Below, piece after piece: positions 9,275-17,863 of a stretch of 64,000 nucleotides of DNA (its first letter is position 1; every line of letters starts with the position of its first letter). The notes beneath the pieces were generated by a model. The model was not told where the DNA came from, searched no databases, and saw only the letters and a program-made list of their open reading frames with translations. Source of the DNA: CAVSRC01 sp963798195 (lineage in GTDB: Bacteria > Pseudomonadota > Alphaproteobacteria > Rhizobiales > Kaistiaceae); the NCBI GenBank assembly GCA_963798195.1, contig CAWCSF010000004.1, positions 124,001 through 188,000 of the forward strand, given 5' to 3'. Position numbers and translations under genes: made by a program.

Positions 9275-11383
9275 ATGTCGAAGCTGCGGGTCGGTCCCGG
9301 CCTGTCGCATCCGCTCGGGGCAACCTGGGACGGTGCCGGCGTGAACTTCGCGCTGTTTTCCGCGAACGCCACAAAGGTGGAGGTCTGCCTGTTCGACCCC
9401 AAGGGTCGCCGCGAGATCGAGCGCGTCGCGCTGCCCGAATACACCCACGAAGTTTGGCACGGATATTTGCCCGACGTTCGGCCCGGTCAACTCTACGGCT
9501 ACCGGGTCCACGGGCCGTACGATCCGCCCAACGGCCACCGCTTCAACCCCAACAAGCTGCTGCTCGACCCTTACGCCAAGGCCCTCTACGGCGACATCGT
9601 CTGGCATGACGCCTGCTACGGCTACCGCATCGGCTCGTCGCGCGCCGACCTCGTCATGGACCGTCGCGACTCGGCCTTCGTCATGCCGAAATGCATGGTG
9701 ATCGACACTGCGGTCACCTGGGGCGGCGACCGCCATCCACGCCGCCCATGGGCGGACTCCATCGTCTACGAGGCGCACGTCAAGGGCCTGACGGCGGTGC
9801 GCGAGGACATCGCGCAGCCGCTCCGCGGCACCTTCGCTGGCCTCGCCGATCCCCGCATCGTCGAGCACCTCCAGAAGCTCGGCGTTACCGCCATCGAGCT
9901 GATGCCGATCCAGTCGTTCTTCGACGATCGCGAGTTGGTCCAGCGTGGCCTGACGAACTACTGGGGCTACAACACCGCGAATTTCTTCGCGCCAGCAAAC
10001 CGTTACATCTCGCCGGATTCCGATATCCACGAATTCAAGCGCATGGTGCGCCGGCTGCACGAGGCTGGTATCGAGGTCATCCTCGACGTCGTCTACAACC
10101 ACACTGCCGAGGGCAACCATCTTGGGCCCACCCTGTCGTTCCGCGGCATCGACAACGCCAGCTACTACATGCTGGGCGAGGACAAGCGCTACTATTTCGA
10201 TACCACCGGCTGTGGGAACACCGTCAACCTGCGCCACCCGCGCGTGCTTCAGATGGTCATGGATTCGCTGCGCTACTGGGTAGAGGATTGTCACGTCGAT
10301 GGTTTCCGGTTCGACCTGACGACCGCGCTCGGCCGCGAATACGATCGCTTCGACACCAACGCGGTCTTCTTCGACGCCGTCCGTCAGGACCCGGTGCTCC
10401 AGCGCGCCAAGATGATCGCCGAGCCTTGGGACCTCGGACCAAACGGCTACCAGGTCGGCAACTTCCCGCCGGGCTGGGCCGAGTGGAACGGCCGCTATCG
10501 CGACACCATGCGCTCCTTCTGGAAGGGCGATGACGGCCTGCTGCCCGCCGTCGCCCAGAACATCATGGGCTCGGCAGATCTCTACGATCACCATGGCCGG
10601 AAGCCGTGGGCGAGCGTCAATTTCGCGACCGCCCACGACGGCTTCACCCTTGCCGACCTGTGGTCCTACAACGAGAAGCACAACGAGCAGAACGGAGAAG
10701 GCAACCGCGACGGCCACGGCGACAACCGCAGCTGGAATTGTGGCGTCGAAGGGCCGACGGACGATCCCGATATCCGCAGTCTCCGCGAGCGCATGCGTCG
10801 CGCGCTGATAAGCACGCTGCTCCTGTCGCAGGGCACACCCATGCTCCTCATGGGCGACGAGATCGGCCGCACCCAGCTCGGCAATAACAACGCCTACTGC
10901 CAGGACAATGACATCACCTGGATGCGCTGGCGCGCCATGACCGGGCGCGACTTCGCTTTCATGGAATACGTTCGCGGCGTCATCGCCGTCCGCAAGCGCT
11001 ACCCGATTCTGCGCTCGCCGAATTTTCTCCACGGCACCCAGATTCACGGCGACGGAACGCGGAACGTCGTTTGGTATCGTCCCGATGGGGTCGAGATGGA
11101 CAATGGCGCGTGGACCGATCCCTCGGCCAAGTGCGTCGGCGTGATGCTCGGTGACATTCCGGCGCGCGTGCTTATCCTCGTCAATGCGTATCACGGGCCG
11201 CTGACGTTCAAGCTGCCGCAGGGGGGCAAGCCCTACTGGCGTATCCGCGTGGACTCGGGCCGCGGCGAGATCGATCCGCCCGACCGTGTGCACCCGGTCG
11301 CCGATACGATCGAACTCGAGGGCCGCACCGTGCTGCTCCTTGCGGGCGAGACGCTGATGCGCAACCGGAACGGAACCGTATGA
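9275..11383 (+). CDS. glgX: glycogen debranching enzyme GlgX (isoamylase family)
   Basis: Hydrolyses alpha-1,6 branch points, typically of phosphorylase-limit glycogen. The protein has 702 residues: a CBM48 module at the N-terminus (V-G-P-G-L-S-H-P-L-G-A-T-W-D-G-A-G-V-N-F), then a GH13 barrel with D-G-F-R-F-D-L (Asp347), M-I-A-E-P-W-D (Glu383) and F-A-T-A-H-D-G-F-T-L. The frame is open about 320 bases further upstream, but that stretch overlaps glgB. ATG 9275 has a purine-rich AAAGAAGG about 10 bases ahead and begins with the normal family N-terminus. It starts 17 bases after glgB, and its stop overlaps the malQ ATG. A TreX-type isoamylase role in trehalose formation is the main alternative. 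Confidence 0.93.
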   Translation: MSKLRVGPGLSHPLGATWDGAGVNFALFSANATKVEVCLFDPKGRREIERVALPEYTHEVWHGYLPDVRPGQLYGYRVHGPYDPPNGHRFNPNKLLLDPYAKALYGDIVWHDACYGYRIGSSRADLVMDRRDSAFVMPKCMVIDTAVTWGGDRHPRRPWADSIVYEAHVKGLTAVREDIAQPLRGTFAGLADPRIVEHLQKLGVTAIELMPIQSFFDDRELVQRGLTNYWGYNTANFFAPANRYISPDSDIHEFKRMVRRLHEAGIEVILDVVYNHTAEGNHLGPTLSFRGIDNASYYMLGEDKRYYFDTTGCGNTVNLRHPRVLQMVMDSLRYWVEDCHVDGFRFDLTTALGREYDRFDTNAVFFDAVRQDPVLQRAKMIAEPWDLGPNGYQVGNFPPGWAEWNGRYRDTMRSFWKGDDGLLPAVAQNIMGSADLYDHHGRKPWASVNFATAHDGFTLADLWSYNEKHNEQNGEGNRDGHGDNRSWNCGVEGPTDDPDIRSLRERMRRALISTLLLSQGTPMLLMGDEIGRTQLGNNNAYCQDNDITWMRWRAMTGRDFAFMEYVRGVIAVRKRYPILRSPNFLHGTQIHGDGTRNVVWYRPDGVEMDNGAWTDPSAKCVGVMLGDIPARVLILVNAYHGPLTFKLPQGGKPYWRIRVDSGRGEIDPPDRVHPVADTIELEGRTVLLLAGETLMRNRNGTV

Positions 11384-13257
11384 GCGAGGCGCTCTATCGC
11401 CTTGCCGAACGCGCCGGGATCGAGCGGACCTACCGGTCCCTCATGGGGCCGCTGGTAACGGCCTCCGACGTTTCGCTCCGCGCCACATTGCAGGCGCTGG
11501 GCGTGCCGGCCGAAGACGACGCGATGGTGGCGAAAAGCCTGGACACCATGCGCCTCGTCGACCCCGGCCCCATGCGTGCGCCGGAAGGCGTCGCCTGCTA
11601 CGTGCCGGACTGGCTGCGCGACGGTCGTTGCTGGGGCGTCGCCTGCCAGCTTTACGGTCTGAGGTCGGCGCGCAACTGGGGCATGGGCGATTTCGAGGAT
11701 CTCGGCCGCTTTGCCGAGATTGTCGCGGAGGCCGGCGGAGACTTCGTCGGCGTCAATCCACTGCATGCGCTCTTCATGGCCGACGCTGCCAAGTTCAGCC
11801 CGTTCTCGCCGTCAACCCGCCGTTTTCTTAACCCGCTCTACATCGCCGTGGATAAGGCGCCCGGCGCCGAGACCGTGCTGGCGGATTTCGCCGTGCCGTC
11901 CGAAGTCCGCGACGCGCACTTGGTCGACTACGTCGCGCTGGGTCCACTCAAGCTGAAGGCGCTGCAATTCCTCTTCCGCGCATTCCGTGAAACCGCCCCG
12001 GACGACGACGCGGAGGATTTCGCCGGCTACGTCACCGAAGGCGGCCAGCCGCTCTACCTGCATGCGCTTTTCGAGGCCCTTTCGGCCGACCTGAATGGAC
12101 GCGGCCTTGGCGCCACGTGGCACAACTGGCCAGAGGAATATCGGCATCCGGCCGACGACGCGGTCGCTACTTTTGCGGCCAGGAATGCCGATGCCATCGC
12201 CTTTCATTCGTGGCTGCAGTGGCTCGCGGAGAAACAACTGGCGGGTGCGCAGGCGCGGGCGCGGGCGGCCGGCATGCGCATTGGCCTCTACCTCGACATG
12301 GCGGTGGGCGTGGCCTCGGACGGCTCGGCGACGTGGTCCGACCGCACGCTGACCGTGCCCTCGGCGCGCATCGGCGCGCCACCGGATTATTTCAATGCCG
12401 CCGGCCAGGATTGGGGCGTCGCGCCGCTGTCGCCGGCGGCGCTCGTCGCGCGCGACTTCGGGCCCTATCGCGAGACGATCGACGTGGTGCTCCGCCACGC
12501 CGGTGCGCTCCGCATCGATCACGCCATGAGCCTCTACCGCCTGTTCTGGATCACCAGTGGGCTGACCGCCGCCGATGGCGTCTATGTGCGCTATCCGATG
12601 GAAGCAATGCTTCGCACCCTGTCGGAGGTGTCGCAGGCGCGCCAGTCCATTGTCATCGGCGAGGACCTCGGTGTCGTACCGCCGGGGTTCCAGGACGTCA
12701 TGCGCGCGACCGAGGTGCAAAGCTACCGCGTCTATTTCTTCGAGAAGCGCGACGGCCGTTTCATCCCCCCGGGCGATTATCCCCGCGCTGCCCTCGCCTG
12801 CATCACCACCCACGACTTGCACACGCTCGCCGGGTGGTGGAGTACGCACGACCTGAACGTCCGCGCCGGTATCGGCCTGCTACGCGCCGATGAGATGGTC
12901 CACGCACTTTCCGAACGCGCCGGCGAGCGCCACCATCTGCTCGGCGCGCTGGCCGATCACGGCCTGCTTCCGGATGACATGCGTGCCGTCCGCGAAGGCC
13001 ACGTTGCGCCGCCGGAGGCGCTGCCAGAGTCGGTGGCGATCGCGCTGCACCGGCTGGTGGCACGCACCCCGTCGCGGCTGTTTTCGGTGGCGCTGGAAGA
13101 CCTCACCGGCAACCCGGAACAGGTCAACATCCCCGGCACCACGGACGAGCACCCGAACTGGCGTCGCCGGAGCGCCTGCACGCTCGAGGAATTGCCGGCC
13201 CATGCCTGGTTCCGGGCGATCACCACCGCGCTCCGCGAGGAGCGCCCGCGGAACTGA
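11380..13257 (+). CDS. malQ: 4-alpha-glucanotransferase MalQ
   Basis: Amylomaltase/disproportionating enzyme (GH77), which moves maltodextrin segments between chains and releases glucose. The 625-residue protein shows the GH77 signature set: W-G-M-G-D-F-E-D, F-S-P-F-S-P-S-T-R-R-F-L-N-P-L, A-L-R-I-D-H-A-M (nucleophile Asp), V-I-G-E-D-L-G-V-V-P (acid/base Glu) and T-T-H-D-L-H-T. The start ATG overlaps the glgX stop (ATGA). It is the last gene of the operon and its end lies six bases from the stop of the convergent DHOD-like gene, with no room for a conventional terminator. It probably processes oligosaccharides released by GlgX. Confidence 0.94.
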   Translation: MSEALYRLAERAGIERTYRSLMGPLVTASDVSLRATLQALGVPAEDDAMVAKSLDTMRLVDPGPMRAPEGVACYVPDWLRDGRCWGVACQLYGLRSARNWGMGDFEDLGRFAEIVAEAGGDFVGVNPLHALFMADAAKFSPFSPSTRRFLNPLYIAVDKAPGAETVLADFAVPSEVRDAHLVDYVALGPLKLKALQFLFRAFRETAPDDDAEDFAGYVTEGGQPLYLHALFEALSADLNGRGLGATWHNWPEEYRHPADDAVATFAARNADAIAFHSWLQWLAEKQLAGAQARARAAGMRIGLYLDMAVGVASDGSATWSDRTLTVPSARIGAPPDYFNAAGQDWGVAPLSPAALVARDFGPYRETIDVVLRHAGALRIDHAMSLYRLFWITSGLTAADGVYVRYPMEAMLRTLSEVSQARQSIVIGEDLGVVPPGFQDVMRATEVQSYRVYFFEKRDGRFIPPGDYPRAALACITTHDLHTLAGWWSTHDLNVRAGIGLLRADEMVHALSERAGERHHLLGALADHGLLPDDMRAVREGHVAPPEALPESVAIALHRLVARTPSRLFSVALEDLTGNPEQVNIPGTTDEHPNWRRRSACTLEELPAHAWFRAITTALREERPRN

Positions 13258-13263
13258 CCGCGG

Positions 13264-14265
13264 CTAAGGGCCGACGCTGTAGCCGGTGAGGATGCGGATA
13301 TACTGCGCCCGCGCGAGGGCTTCGCGGTCATGCAGATAGGAGGTGGAGAGGCGGCCGCGAACCTGGCTGACGGAGTTGAACCCGCGGCTTTCCATCCAGC
13401 CTTCCAGCCCTCCGTGCAGTACCTTGATATGCTCGGGCCCGTGACGGAGCAGCGATGAAGCCGTCATCACCACGTTCGCGCCGGCCAGCAGGTATTTCAC
13501 CACCTCGGCCGCCGTGCTGACGCCGCTCGTCGCCGCCAGCGATGTGGGGATGCGCCCCGCCAGCATCGCAATCCACAGCAGCGCCTGACGAATCTCGTAG
13601 GGCGTGCTCAGTTCGAGGCTTGGCTTGGGGGCCAGCGTCTCAAGGTCGATGTCCGGTTCGTAGAAGCGGTTGAAGAGCACCAACCCCTTCGCGCCCGCCT
13701 CGACCAGCGCCATGGCGTGGTTACCCGGCGACGAGAGCCATGGCCCGAGTTTCACCGCCACGGGAATCGCGACACTGTCGCTGACCGCACGGACCGTATC
13801 AACCCAGCGCCGCTCCACGTCGCTACCGCTCTCGTGCGGATCGGTCGGCACGCGGTAAAGGTTGAGTTCGATGGCCGCGGCGCCTGCCTGTTCGAGATCG
13901 TGGGCAAAGCTTGTCCAGCCATGGGGAGTCGAGCCGTTGAGGCTGGCGATGATCGGGATGGCGCAGGCGTCGACCGCCCGTCGCAGCGTCTCCAGCCGCG
14001 CTTCCAGTCCACCGAGCCGGAACGCCGTCATTTCCGGGAAATAGCCCTGCGCCTCCGGCTGGGTCCAGCTTCCCTGCTCGACCAGCGACAGATAGGCGGC
14101 GTCCTCGGCTTCGATCTCCTCCTCGTAGATCGACGGCATGACAACCGCGGCGGCGCCGGCGTCCTCCAGCCGGCGGATGCCGTCGAATTCGCGGGATAGC
14201 GGCGAGGCCGAAGCAACCACTGGATGGGCTAGCTTCAGCCCGAGATACTCGGTTTTCAGGTCCAT
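13264..14265 (-). CDS. dihydroorotate dehydrogenase-like flavoprotein of the PFOR operon
   Basis: Has the FMN-binding TIM-barrel fold of dihydroorotate dehydrogenases (333 residues). It opens with the family pattern L-K-T-E-Y-L-G-L-K-L-A-H-P-V-V-A-S-A-S-P, keeps V-A-V-K-L-G-P in mid-sequence and G-A-K-G-L-V-L-F-N-R near the phosphate-binding end. The loop that normally holds the catalytic Cys or Ser (N-x-S-x-P-N type) here reads E-L-N-L-Y-R-V-P-T-D. The standard DHODH base is therefore absent and pyrimidine synthesis is unlikely. Unlike PreA it has no C-terminal ferredoxin domain. It starts 9 bases after nifJ, as the last gene of the gltD-like/nifJ operon, so a role in that redox system is inferred. 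The real substrate is unknown. Confidence 0.8.
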   Translation of the reverse strand: MDLKTEYLGLKLAHPVVASASPLSREFDGIRRLEDAGAAAVVMPSIYEEEIEAEDAAYLSLVEQGSWTQPEAQGYFPEMTAFRLGGLEARLETLRRAVDACAIPIIASLNGSTPHGWTSFAHDLEQAGAAAIELNLYRVPTDPHESGSDVERRWVDTVRAVSDSVAIPVAVKLGPWLSSPGNHAMALVEAGAKGLVLFNRFYEPDIDLETLAPKPSLELSTPYEIRQALLWIAMLAGRIPTSLAATSGVSTAAEVVKYLLAGANVVMTASSLLRHGPEHIKVLHGGLEGWMESRGFNSVSQVRGRLSTSYLHDREALARAQYIRILTGYSVGP

Positions 14266-14274
14266 CGGCCGGCC

Positions 14275-17200
14275 TCACGCGCTTTCCCAGTTGGGAAGGA
14301 AGCGGCTGCCGTCGCGCGCCGCGAGATCCTCGTAGGAGCGGTAGCGCTCGTCCACTGCCGCCTGCGCCTGCCGCATCATCTGCGCCGCCGCCTCGCGGTC
14401 TCCCTGCGTCAGCACGCTGTAGCGCAACTCGTTGTAGGCGAATTCCTCAAGCTTCAGCCGAGGCCGCGTCGAATCGAGCCGGAACGGATTCTCGCCGCGG
14501 CTCCTCAGGGATGGGTCGTATCGGAACAGCGGCCAGTAACCGGAAGCCGTCGCGCGCGCCTGCTGCTTCATGCCGAAGCGAAGGTCGAACCCGTGGGCGA
14601 TGCAGTGCGAGTAAGCAAGCACAAGCGAAGGCCCGGGATAGGCTTCCGCTTCGCGCAGCGCCACCAGCGCCTGTTCGGCGCTGGCGCCCATGGCGATCTG
14701 CGCGACATATACGTAGCCATAGGCGATCGCCTGCATCGCGAGGTCCTTGCGCGGCACGCGCTTGCCGGCGGCCGCGAACTTGGCGGAGGCGCCGAGCGGC
14801 GTCGCCTTCGAGGCTTGCCCACCCGTATTGGAATAGACCTCCGTGTCGAGCACGAGGATGTTGACGTCACGATCCTGCGCCAGCACATGGTCGAGGCCGC
14901 CGTAGCCGATGTCGTAGGCCCAGCCGTCGCCGCCGACGATCCACACGCTCCGCCGGATCAGGAAGTCGGCGAGCGTCAGCAGGTTGACCGCATCGGGGTC
15001 CTCGCGGCCTTTGAGCGTGGTGCGCAGCGCGGCCACCCGCTCCCGCTGCGCCACGAATTCGCTCTCCGTCACCTGCCGCGCATCGAGGATCGCCTTGGCG
15101 AGATCGTCGCCGACCTGCGGCGCCAGCCTGGTCAAGAGTTGCCGCGCCATCGCCGTTTGTTGGTCCACCGCCAGCCGGTAGCCGAGGCCGAACTCGGCGT
15201 TGTCCTCGAACAGCGAGTTGGCCCAGGTCGGTCCACGCCCGTTTGCGCCGATCTTCCACGGGTGCGCCGGCAGGTTGCCGCCATAGATCGACGAGCAGCC
15301 GGTGGCGTTGGCGATTTGCAGCCGGTCGCCGAAAAGCTGGCTGATGAGCTTGACGTAGGGCGTCTCGCCGCAGCCGGCGCAGGCCCCGGAGAACTCGAAC
15401 AGCGGTTCGAGAAACTGCACGCCGCGCACATTGGCGAAGTTGACGCGCGAGCGGTCGGCCAGGGGCAGCGTTTCGAAGAAGGCCAGGTTGCGCTTCTCGG
15501 CCTCGATCAGCGTCTCCTTGTCGACCATGTCGATGGCCTTGTGTCCCGGCTCGGTCGGGCTGATCGCCGGGCAGCTCTCCACGCAGATGCCGCAGCCCGT
15601 GCAATCCTCGACATGGATTTGCAGCGTAAAGCGGCTGCCCGGGAAGCCGCGCGCGTTGACCTCCGCCGACGGGAAGCCGTCGGGTGCAGCCGCCAGCGCC
15701 TCTTCCGGGTAGTACTTGGCGCGGATCACGCTGTGCGGGCAGACGATCGAGCACTGGCCGCACTGAATGCAGAGATCCGCGTCCCAGGCGGGTACCTCCA
15801 CGGCGATATTGCGCTTCTCGTAGGCTGTGGTGCCGGGCGGAAAGCTGCCGTCGATCGGCATCGCGCTCACCGGAATTTCGTCTCCGCGCCCGGCCATCAT
15901 CATGGCCGTCACCTTGCGCACGAATTCCGGCGCGTCGGCCGGCACCAGCGGCGGCACATCCGCGCCGGTCAGGTTCTGCGGCACGGTCACTTCATGCAGG
16001 TGTGCGACCGCCGCGTCGACCGCGGCGAAGTTCTTCTCCACCACCGCGCCGCCTTTGCGGCCGTAAGCCTTCTCGATGGCATGCTTGATCGCGGCGATCG
16101 CCTCGTCGCGCGGCAGCACCCCGGAGATGGCGAAGAAGCACGTCTGAAGGATGGTGTTGATCCGGGGCCCGAGCCCGAGTTCCCGCGCCACCTTGGTCGC
16201 GTCGATGACGAAGAACTTGAGCTTGCGATCGAGGATGCGCTTCTGGATCGGCCGGGGCAGGGTATCCCACACCTCGTCCGGTCCTTGCGGCGCGTTCAGC
16301 AGGAACGTCGCCCCCTCGCGGGCCGCGCCCAGAACGTCGAGGCGCTTCAGGAAATCGAACTTGTGGCAGGCAACAAAGTCGGCGTGCCGGATGAGATAGG
16401 GTGAGCGGATCGGCTTGGTGCCGAAGCGCAGATGCGAGATCGTCTCGGCGCCGGATTTGTGCGAATCGTAAACGAAGTAGCCCTGGGCAAAGCGGCCGGG
16501 CTCCTCGGCAAGAATCTTCACGCTGTTCTTGTTGGCGCCGACCGTGCCGTCTGCGCCAAGGCCGTAGAAGATCGCCCGCGTCGTTTCCTTGGGTTCGATG
16601 TCGAAGTCGCGGTCGTAGTCGAGGCTCGTGTGCGAGACGTCGTCGTTGATGCCGATGGTGAAGCCGTTCTTCGGCCTGGGGCTGGCGATCTCCTCGAATA
16701 TGGCCTTGACCATGCCCGGGTGAAATTCCTTCGACGACAACCCGTAGCGCCCGCCGACGATCCGCGGCATCGCGGGCCAACGGTCCTCGGCGACGGCGCC
16801 TGCGAATGTGGCGACCACGTCCTGAAAGAGCGGCTCGCCGATGCCGCCTGATTCCTTGCAGCGGTCGAGGACGGCGATCGATTTTGCGGTTTGTGGCAGT
16901 GCCGCGAGAAAATGTTCAGCCGAAAACGGTCGATAGAGCAGCACCTGGAGGGCGCCGACCTTCTCGCCGCGTTCGGCGAGCCATAGCGCCGTTTCCCGCG
17001 CCGTCTCGGCGCCGGAACCCATCGAGATGATCACCCGCTCCGCCTCGGGGTGCCCGTCATAGCGGAAGAGGCGGTATTGCCGTCCGCACAGGCCGGCGAG
17101 CTGGTCCATCGCATCCTGCACGATGTCCGGCGTGGCGGCGTAATAGGGGTTTGCGGTCTCGCGGGCCTGAAAGAAAGTGTCCGGATTGTGCGCCGTACCG

Positions 17201-17847
17201 CGCACGACGGGATGCGCCGGGCTCAGGGCGCGGTCGCGATGGGCGCGGACGAGATTCTCGTCGATCATCGCCCGGATGGCATCGTCGGACAGCAGCGTCA
17301 GGCTGTTGACCTCGTGCGAAGTGCGGAAGCCGTCCATGAAATGGATGAACGGCACGCGCGATTTCAGCGTCGCGGCCTGCGCCACCAGCGCGAGATCGTG
17401 CGCCTCCTGCACCGAGGCCGCGGCCAGCATGGCGAACCCGGTTGAGCGTGCCGCCATCACATCCTGGTGGTCGCCAAAGATGGACAATGCCTGTGTCGCC
17501 AGCGACCGCGCCGCGACATGCATGACCATCGGCGTCAATTCGCCGGCGATCTTGAACATGTTGGGCAGCATGAGAAGCAGCCCCTGCGATGCCGTGAAGG
17601 TCGTCGCCAGCGCGCCGCTTTGCAGCGCGCCGTGCAGGGCGCCCGCCGCGCCGCCCTCCGACTGCATCTCCTGCACCACCGGCACCGTGCCGAAGATGTT
17701 GGTGATGCCCTTGGACGACCACTCGTCGGCGAGTTCGGCCATTGGCGAGGACGGCGTGATCGGGAAGATCGCGCAGACCTCGTTCACGCGGTAAGCGACA
17801 TGCGCCACCGCAGTGTTGCCGTCCATCGTGTCGATCGTATCGGCCAT
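14275..17847 (-). CDS. nifJ: pyruvate:ferredoxin (flavodoxin) oxidoreductase, NifJ type
   Basis: Oxidatively decarboxylates pyruvate to acetyl-CoA and CO2, passing electrons through thiamine diphosphate and three [4Fe-4S] clusters. The 1190-residue single-chain form is full length. Domain I starts D-G-N-T-A-V-A-H-V-A-Y-R-V-N-E and has F-P-I-T-P-S-S-P-M-A. Two ferredoxin-type clusters follow at C-I-Q-C-G-Q-C-S-I-V-C-P and C-T-G-C-G-I-C-V-E-S-C-P. The proximal cluster and TPP region have C-A-G-C-G-E-T-P, A-T-G-C-S-S-I-Y-G-G and G-D-G-W-A-Y-D-I-G-Y. It begins 16 bases after the GltD-like gene and ends 9 bases before the DHOD-like gene. The enzyme is oxygen-sensitive in most organisms, which fits the FNR-like box upstream of the operon. 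Confidence 0.96.
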   Translation of the reverse strand: MADTIDTMDGNTAVAHVAYRVNEVCAIFPITPSSPMAELADEWSSKGITNIFGTVPVVQEMQSEGGAAGALHGALQSGALATTFTASQGLLLMLPNMFKIAGELTPMVMHVAARSLATQALSIFGDHQDVMAARSTGFAMLAAASVQEAHDLALVAQAATLKSRVPFIHFMDGFRTSHEVNSLTLLSDDAIRAMIDENLVRAHRDRALSPAHPVVRGTAHNPDTFFQARETANPYYAATPDIVQDAMDQLAGLCGRQYRLFRYDGHPEAERVIISMGSGAETARETALWLAERGEKVGALQVLLYRPFSAEHFLAALPQTAKSIAVLDRCKESGGIGEPLFQDVVATFAGAVAEDRWPAMPRIVGGRYGLSSKEFHPGMVKAIFEEIASPRPKNGFTIGINDDVSHTSLDYDRDFDIEPKETTRAIFYGLGADGTVGANKNSVKILAEEPGRFAQGYFVYDSHKSGAETISHLRFGTKPIRSPYLIRHADFVACHKFDFLKRLDVLGAAREGATFLLNAPQGPDEVWDTLPRPIQKRILDRKLKFFVIDATKVARELGLGPRINTILQTCFFAISGVLPRDEAIAAIKHAIEKAYGRKGGAVVEKNFAAVDAAVAHLHEVTVPQNLTGADVPPLVPADAPEFVRKVTAMMMAGRGDEIPVSAMPIDGSFPPGTTAYEKRNIAVEVPAWDADLCIQCGQCSIVCPHSVIRAKYYPEEALAAAPDGFPSAEVNARGFPGSRFTLQIHVEDCTGCGICVESCPAISPTEPGHKAIDMVDKETLIEAEKRNLAFFETLPLADRSRVNFANVRGVQFLEPLFEFSGACAGCGETPYVKLISQLFGDRLQIANATGCSSIYGGNLPAHPWKIGANGRGPTWANSLFEDNAEFGLGYRLAVDQQTAMARQLLTRLAPQVGDDLAKAILDARQVTESEFVAQRERVAALRTTLKGREDPDAVNLLTLADFLIRRSVWIVGGDGWAYDIGYGGLDHVLAQDRDVNILVLDTEVYSNTGGQASKATPLGASAKFAAAGKRVPRKDLAMQAIAYGYVYVAQIAMGASAEQALVALREAEAYPGPSLVLAYSHCIAHGFDLRFGMKQQARATASGYWPLFRYDPSLRSRGENPFRLDSTRPRLKLEEFAYNELRYSVLTQGDREAAAQMMRQAQAAVDERYRSYEDLAARDGSRFLPNWESA

Positions 17848-17863
17848 GAGAGCGCTTTCCAGG

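Noticed and set aside
9254..11293. 679-codon antisense frame under glgX.
   Set aside because: Shadow of the coding frame; no recognisable feature.
14593..16404. 603-codon plus-strand frame under nifJ.
   Set aside because: Antisense to conserved PFOR sequence; Arg/His-rich composition.
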